Shown here in pieces: positions 8,777 through 14,528 of a stretch of DNA of 20,524 bases (the stretch's first letter is position 1; every line of letters starts with the position of its first letter). Position numbers and translations under genes: made by a program. The DNA lies in the NCBI GenBank assembly GCA_030596185.1, contig JAUVKP010000003.1, forward strand, positions 1 through 20,524, written 5' to 3'. Origin of the DNA: Fidelibacterota bacterium. Its GTDB lineage: Bacteria > Fidelibacterota > Fidelibacteria > Fidelibacterales > Fidelibacteraceae. The notes under the pieces were generated by a model. That model was not told the origin of the DNA. It was given only the letters and a program-made list of their open reading frames with translations, and ran no database searches.

Positions 8777-10458
8777 TTAATGGTCGCTTGAAATGATACA
8801 GAAGTTGAACCGCCCGGACCTAATTGAGGGACTTCAAAAATAACGGCATTCCCTGAATGGGTGGCTCCATCACCATCCGAAACATCTGTTTTTGTTGATG
8901 CCTCGATTTTCATCGTACCTGATTCATACGTTGTATTCTCAGGAACATCATCTGAGATGACCACTTGACTAGCAACACCACTTCCTGAATTTGTTAACGT
9001 ACAACTATATGTTAAGGTAGTTCCCGGAGGTTGATTTCCAATGGGCGAAACGGTCTTACTCAAAGACAGTACTGGTGCAGTTACGGTTACAGTAAGATTC
9101 CCAGCATCTGAAACGGTTGCGTCACCAACTGATATCGCTGTCATAACCAGAATGCTTACCGAAGCATCGCTAGCCCCTGCAGGGATTTGAGCTTTAGCGA
9201 TAAGATAGACAACCTCATCTTGCATCATGGTACCAGCATCTAGTTTACCGTCAAGATTTGAATCTGTTATTAGCACATCGCCATTGTTGATCAAGCCGTC
9301 TGCATTGTGGTCAAAATAAAATTCCCACGTTGTCATGGCATTCGTGTATGAGATACTCAAAACATCAGGACCATTTCCGGTATTTGTAACCGTCGTTGAA
9401 TAATATACAAAGTCACCCGGATCACCAATCGTAGATTTGTCAATGCCCACTTCAACAGAAAATAATTGTGAAACTGTAAGTTTCGCACCTGTTGCATTAG
9501 CTGAAACAGGTTGTTGGGCTTCGTCTAATACGTTATCATAGTTGATAAGCGCAGAACTATTAATGATTGTAGCCAAAGGAAGGTCATCATTGACGCGCAC
9601 CTGAAATCCGAAGTAACCCGTATTTCCGGCTGCTACATCTCCATTAAAAAAAGTTGCAGCATTAGCACTGCTAATATTATAATCGCTGCCGTCTGCATCA
9701 AGAGCATCGGTGAATGGCATACCCATTTTTGTAAGACTTCCGGGAACATAGGTTGTATTCGTTGGAATTGGACAAGTGACATGTACATCTTTGGCTGTTG
9801 CGCTACCATTATTTGCGCCGGTAAACATATACGTAATAATATCACCCGGTTTAGGACTTTGATTGTCCGCTGTCACGCTTAAGTCCATTACTGAAGAACT
9901 AAGAGTCGATATAATGCTTGAAGCATCGCTCACACCCGAATTAAATTGAGATGTCACTGTCAATGTTGTGGTACAATAGGATCCATCATCACCACTAACA
10001 TTCGTTACAACGACAATAACATTGTAAGTGGCATCAGCTGCCAATGATGACGTTGCTGTTACCGTCGATTCGTCGACATCAACAACGCCATTACCATTAG
10101 CGTCGTAATAAAGCTCGGCTGTATTTACACCGCCTCCTGTTTCCACGGTAACCTTCGAAAGGTCAAAGGAATCCGTACCATTTCCGGTATTGGTAACAAC
10201 TAATGGAAACGTAACGCTGCCGGAAAAGACAACGTTTGATGAAGTTGAAGCAGGTGAAATATCAACTCCGGCAATTTGCGTAACGATCGTTGTTACGGTA
10301 TTGGATGTGACATTCGGCAAACTATTGCCGTTTGCGTCACGGTACTCACCGGTGGCAAAATTTGTAATTGCCGTACCGGCGGGTGTTCCTGCAGCATAGG
10401 TCATTGAAAATGCCATAAATACTGCAAGAATGCTGATTAAATACACTTTGGTTCTCAT
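8773..10458 (-). CDS. Secreted DUF11-domain protein with EF-hand-like loops (561 aa)
   Basis: The signal peptide is about residues 1-22 (ends MTYAA). The mature N-terminus (GTPAGTAITNFATGEYRD) resembles that of the 1523-aa protein, a common opening in DUF11 proteins. Beta-sandwich repeats follow. The clearest DUF11 units are at about 190-320, 335-440 and 462-561, with NTGNGTD, NTGNGPD and NSGSGVA turns. Two Asp/Asn-rich loops, DANGNGVVDVDE near 116 and DHNADGLINNGD/DSNLDGKLDAG at 380-407, look like calcium-binding EF-hand/dockerin-type loops. The ATG at 10458 is chosen over an in-frame ATG at 10497 because AGGAGG sits 7 nt upstream and the signal peptide begins there. The chain lacks a membrane or wall anchor, so it is probably an exported subunit of the surface structure. 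Confidence 0.82.
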   Translation of the reverse strand: MRTKVYLISILAVFMAFSMTYAAGTPAGTAITNFATGEYRDANGNSLPNVTSNTVTTIVTQIAGVDISPASTSSNVVFSGSVTFPLVVTNTGNGTDSFDLSKVTVETGGGVNTAELYYDANGNGVVDVDESTVTATSSLAADATYNVIVVVTNVSGDDGSYCTTTLTVTSQFNSGVSDASSIISTLSSSVMDLSVTADNQSPKPGDIITYMFTGANNGSATAKDVHVTCPIPTNTTYVPGSLTKMGMPFTDALDADGSDYNISSANAATFFNGDVAAGNTGYFGFQVRVNDDLPLATIINSSALINYDNVLDEAQQPVSANATGAKLTVSQLFSVEVGIDKSTIGDPGDFVYYSTTVTNTGNGPDVLSISYTNAMTTWEFYFDHNADGLINNGDVLITDSNLDGKLDAGTMMQDEVVYLIAKAQIPAGASDASVSILVMTAISVGDATVSDAGNLTVTVTAPVLSLSKTVSPIGNQPPGTTLTYSCTLTNSGSGVASQVVISDDVPENTTYESGTMKIEASTKTDVSDGDGATHSGNAVIFEVPQLGPGGSTSVSFQATIN

Positions 10459-10465
10459 GGTTGAA

Positions 10466-10471
10466 CCTCCT
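10466..10471 (-). promoter_or_regulatory. Shine-Dalgarno AGGAGG deciding the start of the 561-aa gene
   Basis: On the minus strand this reads AGGAGG, 7 nt before the ATG at 10458. It is the strongest ribosome-binding site in the window and sets the start. It also suggests this subunit is made in larger amounts than its neighbours. Confidence 0.8.
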
Positions 10472-10493
10472 CTTGTTATATTATATATTTTTA

Positions 10494-10976
10494 TCATTTG
10501 ACTATAACTTCAAATTCAAGTTGTTGACTTTCATTGGGTGCCAAAGGCTTTTTCAATTCCCAACGAATATGGGTGATCATATTAGGTGAAGCTAATTTGA
10601 CTACGATCTGCTCGTTTTCATCCTTCACCTTGTAAGTCGGAGGCCAGGACTGGAATAATCTGCCTTCATTGACAGAATACGTGATCTCCGCGTTTTCCCC
10701 TTTAGCACTCAAGGGCTTATAACTCACTCCTTGGGGAACAGGATCGGTAATGAGAGGATTTGACAATACACCCGTACCAACATTACTGGCGATTATCGTA
10801 TATCGAATGATATCACCCGGTTTATAGCTAATCTGGGCTTTCCCCTCTTTTTCCGCTTGGCTCATGTTTACTTTAGTATCCACGACCGTTAATTCCAGCT
10901 TTGGCGTGCCTTGGGCAAAAGCCATAAAGCTCAAAACCAGAATCAGTACAATAATTCGAAAAATATTGTATTTCAT
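10494..10976 (-). CDS. Small secreted single-DUF11 protein (160 aa)
   Basis: The signal peptide runs to about residue 22 (SFMAFAQ). The remainder is one DUF11-like beta-sandwich with YKPGDIIRYTI, SNVGTG and ITDPVPQGVSY motifs, ending in the strand LEFEVIVK. An extra acidic/basic segment (QAEKEGKAQ, KVKDENEQ) is inserted between strands. The start at 10976 is supported by AAGGAG 6 nt upstream. An in-frame ATG at 11027 would lie inside the preceding gene and precede the signal peptide. The gene is 16 nt from the preceding stop and 35 nt from the next start, in the operon interior. A lone DUF11 domain of this size could be a repeating subunit or cap of the surface structure; that is inference. 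Confidence 0.8.
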   Translation of the reverse strand: MKYNIFRIIVLILVLSFMAFAQGTPKLELTVVDTKVNMSQAEKEGKAQISYKPGDIIRYTIIASNVGTGVLSNPLITDPVPQGVSYKPLSAKGENAEITYSVNEGRLFQSWPPTYKVKDENEQIVVKLASPNMITHIRWELKKPLAPNESQQLEFEVIVK

Positions 10977-10982
10977 TTTTAT

Positions 10983-10988
10983 CTCCTT
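10983..10988 (-). promoter_or_regulatory. Shine-Dalgarno AAGGAG for the 160-aa gene
   Basis: On the minus strand AAGGAG lies 6 nt before the ATG at 10976. It decides the start against the longer in-frame reading from 11027. Confidence 0.75.
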
Positions 10989-10992
10989 TTTG

Positions 10993-12765
10993 CTATTTAA
11001 TTGTAACTTGATACGAAATTGAACCACTTGAACCCGGTGTTAAAGCGATACTCCGTTGAAATGATATATCTGTGACGGGGGATGTTTGGTCACTATTATA
11101 GGTGATACCTCTGTCATGGCTATAGGTTATTATCATACCGGTTCCGACAGCTGATGAGCTAATATACTCTGTCGTTTCAGGTATATTCTCTAGAATAAAA
11201 ATAACACTGGCATTGTCATCTCCCACGTTGCTGTAATTGACTAAAAATGTCACTGTTTCACCGGGCTGAGCAGAGGTTTTGTTAACAGATTTCACGAGAG
11301 TTAATACCGGTACTATGACTTGGACATTTGCCGTAGGACCTGAATTTTTAACCGCAAAATTAGTACCGCTTAAAGTAACATTGTTCTTGTAATCGCCCCT
11401 CACGAGAGTACTTTTAGCTGTAAAGTTCTGGCTTACGCTTCCGGAAATAGGAACAGTCCAATTCCCCTGCCATGAAATTTGATCTCCATTCACAATGGGA
11501 TTGCTGGTAGTTAAGCCACTGGAAGATCCGCTAACATAGGTAAATCCGGTAGGCAAGATATCCAAGATATCGGTTATATTTCCCTGAACGTTACCGGTAT
11601 TTTGTATTTGTATTGAATAATTGACATTTGCACCTGAACTGACGATGGGTGTGGAACTTGTTTTTTGAACAGATATATTCGGTGATTGGATCTCAAAAGA
11701 GTCATAAATGTTATATGTGCCGGGATGTAAGGGATCTTCAATATAGATCGTATAAATATCGGATGGAACAGAAAGACCCGGTGTCCATATCGTTGTATTG
11801 ACCAATTCACCGCTTGTCGTTGTGGTTATGACACCGCTCCACACTATGTTATCACCACTGTCGGTGATACGAGCGTTGCGGTTACCGGCATTATAATAAG
11901 GTGAGCTTGAGGTTGGCCATCTGAAACCGGATACCGATACATTTTCATTTCGATACCAAATACCGGCAGAACCGTAAGGATCACTATCCCGTGTATCATA
12001 AATTCTTGCATTTGATTCCATTCGATATGGCGTATAGATCATTGATTGTGAAAATTCTCCCGAAATATCTCTTGCCGTTCCTATAGCATCTCTTATTCTA
12101 ATTTTATTGTCTTTATTGGTTGCATAAAACATGAGAAAAGGTGTTGTATTCGAAATATTTTTGCTATAAGCGATTTGATCAAGCGCTGTAAAAGGTATTT
12201 GAATATCAAGATATACGGCCCCCGGATAAGCAATGGTCCCGGCTGATACAATTCTTGCATATCCGGCAGAAATCGGAGATGACACGGTAAAATTTGCTGA
12301 ATTATCGGGTATATTGTCGGGATAAGAATCTGCATTCGGATAGCAATACAGTGCTTGCGTGACACCATCAAGCTGAATGAACCAATCCATGTAATTGTCC
12401 ACATCCAGATCTAATGCAATAAACCATGCGCCACTTACCAGTTTTCCGAAAATTTCCGGTGTCTGTGCAAGTGTCATTCTAAAAAATAAACTTGTATTAG
12501 ACGACCAATAATAAGCGATCTCTCCATTATTATCAGGAATTAGATCAATAGTTTTAATTCTTTCGCTTTTCACCGAATTCTGATATACTTCCCAGTCATT
12601 ATTCATCATCATCACCCAATCCGTGCTTATAGGCCATGATTCTAGTGCATAAAGACCGGATAAATTTACAGCTATAAGCAGAAGAAATAGTAAAAATAAA
12701 ACAGATCTACTTCGGATATGAGTGGTATATAATCTGAATTTATTATTTACAATATTTTTTATCAT
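10993..12765 (-). CDS. Secreted protein with beta-rich N-terminal domain and two C-terminal DUF11 domains (590 aa)
   Basis: A long basic n-region (about 22 residues) precedes a hydrophobic core (SVLFLLFLLLIAVNL) with likely cleavage after LYA, near residue 41. Residues 42-230 form a beta-rich domain (SWPISTDWVMMMNNDWEVYQ, then ALDLDVDNYMDWFIQLDG). It recalls carbohydrate-binding CBM9/DOMON-like folds, but I cannot confirm the family. Residues about 250-360 look like an Ig-type domain. DUF11 units occupy about 361-440 (QNTGNVQGN) and 489-590 (PGETVTFLVNYSNVGDDN). It is the first gene of the operon. I see no Shine-Dalgarno sequence before its ATG, unlike the downstream genes. The N-terminal domain could be the ligand-binding tip of the surface structure (speculative). 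Confidence 0.78.
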   Translation of the reverse strand: MIKNIVNNKFRLYTTHIRSRSVLFLLFLLLIAVNLSGLYALESWPISTDWVMMMNNDWEVYQNSVKSERIKTIDLIPDNNGEIAYYWSSNTSLFFRMTLAQTPEIFGKLVSGAWFIALDLDVDNYMDWFIQLDGVTQALYCYPNADSYPDNIPDNSANFTVSSPISAGYARIVSAGTIAYPGAVYLDIQIPFTALDQIAYSKNISNTTPFLMFYATNKDNKIRIRDAIGTARDISGEFSQSMIYTPYRMESNARIYDTRDSDPYGSAGIWYRNENVSVSGFRWPTSSSPYYNAGNRNARITDSGDNIVWSGVITTTTSGELVNTTIWTPGLSVPSDIYTIYIEDPLHPGTYNIYDSFEIQSPNISVQKTSSTPIVSSGANVNYSIQIQNTGNVQGNITDILDILPTGFTYVSGSSSGLTTSNPIVNGDQISWQGNWTVPISGSVSQNFTAKSTLVRGDYKNNVTLSGTNFAVKNSGPTANVQVIVPVLTLVKSVNKTSAQPGETVTFLVNYSNVGDDNASVIFILENIPETTEYISSSAVGTGMIITYSHDRGITYNSDQTSPVTDISFQRSIALTPGSSGSISYQVTIK

Positions 12766-12851
12766 AATGTAACCAGTCGCAAATTATGCTTTAATAGCAA
12801 CATCAATGTAAATTCTTTGATAAAACGATATGACCACATCAATAATGTAAT

Positions 12852-12865
12852 TTGATGTAAATCAA
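12852..12865. promoter_or_regulatory. Perfect FNR/CRP-family operator upstream of the surface operon
   Basis: The sequence TTGAT-GTAA-ATCAA matches the classical FNR consensus TTGATNNNNATCAA exactly. It lies 87 bp upstream of the operon's first ATG. An overlapping second inverted repeat, ACATCAA-9 nt-TTGATGT (12836-12858), shares its left half. I cannot place a convincing -10 box, so whether it activates or represses is unknown. CRP/FNR-family regulators responding to oxygen, NO or redox state are the natural candidates. Confidence 0.55.
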
Positions 12866-13124
12866 AATTAATGCATCTTGTTTTAGAGAGAGTAAACTGC
12901 ATTTTAGTGTTTTTGTTTTATTGCTCAAATTAATTTATGAACTTATATTTCATAATACTATAATTTTATAGTTAATAATCTGTTGTTAGACGGTATCTAT
13001 TGGGTAAATAGTTAGTTAAGATGGTCAATTATAAAGGATATTGGATATAAAAATAGGTGCTAAATGATCGGGAAGTAGATTATATTTTAACCATTTATCA
13101 ATATTCTTCACTATTTATTAACTT
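12866..13124. other. AT-rich intergenic stretch with no recognised feature
   Basis: There is no credible reading frame and no strong hairpin beyond a short CTATAA-ttt-TATAG. It lies between the operator of the minus operon and the nested palindrome. It may hold further promoter elements for the minus operon. Confidence 0.5.
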
Positions 13125-13320
13125 ATAACCCCTTGTGTGAAACTAATACGCAAGTGTAATACAACTGTCATTTCGATTGAATTTTCAGTCATTTGGCTGA
13201 AAATGAATAGAGAAATCTGGCTTAATGGTAAAAAATGAGGCTAAAAACCTTATAAATAATTGAATGTTAGGATAATACGGAGATTTTGATTTTATTAAGT
13301 TAAAAAATGAGAATTTATCT

Positions 13321-13556
13321 GGGGTTAAAACCCCATTTCTTTTTGAATTTCTTGTCCCCGCCTTAAAAGGCGGGGTTATTCATAAATATTCTTTTCATCC
13401 TCTACAATCTCTTGAATCAGATCATCCCAAATCAAGTTTGGAACAGGTTGAGACTGTTCATTGAATAGCAGTAGCTAAATTACTATAGTTCTTTGAATTG
13501 CCACGGCTTTTAAGCCGTGGATTAATTCATTAAACAAATATTGGGGTTTTAACCCC
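13321..13556. repeat. REP/BIME-type hairpin cluster
   Basis: Four perfect stem-loops are arranged symmetrically: GGGGTT-AA-AACCCC (13321-13334), CCCCGCCTT-AA-AAGGCGGGG (13356-13375), CCACGGCTT-TT-AAGCCGTGG (13501-13520) and GGGGTT-TT-AACCCC (13543-13556). The two halves are inverted relative to each other. This resembles REP palindromes mobilised by REP-associated tyrosine transposases (RAYT, Y1 family). No RAYT gene is intact in the window. Confidence 0.7.
13376..13474 (-). pseudogene. Possible C-terminal remnant of a coding sequence between REP hairpins
   Basis: Between the two inner hairpins a minus-strand frame is open for 32 codons and ends in TAA directly against a hairpin. Its end is protein-like and acidic (LIWDDLIQEIVEDEKNIYE), unlike typical random AT-rich translation. 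It has no ATG and a stop precedes it. It could be the tail of a lost transposase or another gene carried between the REPs. I cannot identify it. Confidence 0.25.
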
Positions 13557-13800
13557 TGTATAAAAGATGAAATGAAAATCAAATTAATTGACCATTTTTT
13601 AGCTAAATAGCCTCAGAAATTACCATTAGGCCAGAAATCTCAAATTATTCTACGGAAATTAAAGAGAAAAACAATCTTTAAATTAATTTGATTATTTTGA
13701 GATCTCTCCATGCGTCCGTTTCCCGATAATTCGTGAAACAAACTTAGTCGAGATGACATTATTCATGGGTATTTTTAATAATTTGCGGCTTGAATTTGTG

Positions 13801-13906
13801 TTTCGCACAAGGGGTTATTTCTAATCTGATTTTAGAACATCGATCTCCTACGCTCCGAAACATCTTAGCTTCGGAGATTAAGCGTAGTAAATCCTTGTTC
13901 GATATT
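13801..13906 (+). repeat. Composite intergenic repeat, copy 2, with hairpin
   Basis: It begins TTTCGCACAAGGGGTTAT, then the CTGATTTTAGAACATCGAT block shared with positions 135-182. A stem then follows: CTACGC/TCCGAA (13848-13859) pairing with TTCGGA (13870-13875) and GCGTAG (13882-13887). It ends CTTGTTCGATATTC as in the repeats near 470 and 690. Blocks before it (TTTGAGATC about 13694, GAGATGACA about 13752) also match copy 1, so the full copy may start near 13692. Confidence 0.6.
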
Positions 13907-13942
13907 CAACTCAAGACTTCAAAAAAACCGCCCTATAAAAGA

Positions 13943-13969
13943 ACAGCTCCCAACATAAGTGGAAGCTGT
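13943..13969. other. Isolated stem-loop
   Basis: ACAGCT-c-CCA pairs with TGG-a-AGCTGT across a 7-nt loop. It lies between two repeat copies and has no T-run on either side. Its role is unknown; it may be part of the repeat complex. Confidence 0.4.
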
Positions 13970-13985
13970 AAAGTGCGCTATCAGT

Positions 13986-14188
13986 CCCGAATCCCGATGT
14001 TTCGGGAGGGGAACCTAGAACTAACGGTTGGCGAATTATAGCCGATACTCTGTACTTGCTAAATTGATTTCAGAACATCAATCAACGAAATGCGATATGC
14101 GAAGTAAATATTTTCTTCCATTCATATCTCATCACTCCTATCTCATCTCTGGCGTTAAAAATGCCCCTATCAATCAGCAAGTTAGAGA
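13986..14188 (+). repeat. Hairpin/CCTAGAAC repeat, copy C (upstream member of the 178-bp direct repeat)
   Basis: It opens with the hairpin TCCCGA-tgt-TTCGGGA (about 13992-14007), then CCTAGAACTAACGGTTGGCG. From 14011 to 14188 it matches 20347-20524 without gaps and with two substitutions (14080 and 14120). It shares the core and the GAAGTAAATATT block with copies A and B. It lies upstream of the GLUG gene, in the same orientation as the copy downstream. Confidence 0.85.
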
Positions 14189-14204
14189 AAGAGCTGCCCA
14201 TTTG

Positions 14205-14232
14205 TTGCCAGTAAATATTTTACCCGTGGCAA
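14205..14232. other. Strong stem-loop just past the direct repeat
   Basis: TTGCCA-GTAAA pairs with TTTAC-(CCG bulge)-TGGCAA across a TAT loop, giving 11 base pairs. It begins 17 nt after the point where the direct repeat is cut by the window end, so it may belong to the repeat. No T-run follows directly. Confidence 0.4.
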
Positions 14233-14306
14233 AGTGTTTATTTTACAGAGAGTTAGGAATCTTTAGATTAAAACAATTCATTCTTTTTACATGTTACAAT
14301 TTCATG

Positions 14307-14335
14307 TTGTTTAGACAAAATAGATAATGTATATT
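14307..14335 (+). promoter_or_regulatory. Candidate promoter of the GLUG gene
   Basis: TTGTTT and TATATT are separated by 17 nt in an AT-rich region. The -10 box matches sigma-70 consensus at 5 of 6 positions and the -35 box at 3 of 6. Transcription from here would give a leader of about 185 nt. This is weak evidence based on sequence likeness only. Confidence 0.28.
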
Positions 14336-14466
14336 TATTATAACTTATTGAATTTAAGCATGAAATAATAAATATGGGAAGCATCTGAACCGACATATCG
14401 GAAACTAGTGTAGATACTATGATGATTATTCTGCATTTTCTGAATCATGAAACTCAAAAACCCGAA

Positions 14467-14493
14467 ACCGCTGATAGAGATAGATCAGCCGGT
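14467..14493 (+). promoter_or_regulatory. Leader hairpin upstream of the GLUG gene
   Basis: ACCGCTGAT (14467-14475) pairs with ATCAGC-C-GGT (14484-14493) across an 8-nt loop, with one bulged base. It ends 35 nt before the start codon, ahead of an AAGGG ribosome-binding site (14517-14521). I checked it against the c-di-GMP-I (GEMM) riboswitch and the conserved core is not there. It could be a 5' stabilising stem or a small regulatory element. Confidence 0.4.
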
Positions 14494-14528
14494 TATGTTA
14501 TTCCCCCTAATAAAACAAGGGTAGTGAA

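Larger units (their letters stand above)
13125..13818. repeat. Nested imperfect palindrome of about 0.7 kb (MITE-like)
   Basis: Matching blocks occur in mirror order. The outer pair is 13125-13142 with 13801-13818 (TTTCRCACAAGGGGTTAT, 1 mismatch in 18). The next pair is a TGTCATTTCGA-type block near 13168 with TCGAGATGACA near 13749. The next is 13211-13243 with 13608-13640 (26 of 33 complementary). REP-type hairpins at 13321-13556 form the centre. A local hairpin TTTTCAG-8 nt-CTGAAAA lies at about 13185-13206. No transposase is present. It could be a non-autonomous element, or several inverted repeats inserted into one another. Confidence 0.6.

Noticed and set aside
10459..10497. Longer N-terminus (start at 10497) for the 561-aa protein
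   Set aside because: It would place 13 polar residues before the signal peptide and overlap the preceding stop. The AGGAGG at 10466-10471 fits the ATG at 10458.
10977..11027. Longer N-terminus (start at 11027) for the 160-aa protein
   Set aside because: It lies within the end of the preceding gene. AAGGAG supports the ATG at 10976, where the signal peptide begins.
13125..13906. CRISPR array
   Set aside because: The repeats are not of regular length or spacing, some are inverted, and no cas genes are nearby.
13790..14327. Two short plus-strand frames of 83 and 99 codons before the GLUG gene
   Set aside because: They run across repeat boundaries and hairpins, lack ribosome-binding sites, and their translations look like repeat-derived text.
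14440..14528. Cyclic-di-GMP (GEMM) riboswitch upstream of the GLUG gene
   Set aside because: Only a simple hairpin is present. The conserved GEMM core (GACGCAAAGC-like) is absent.
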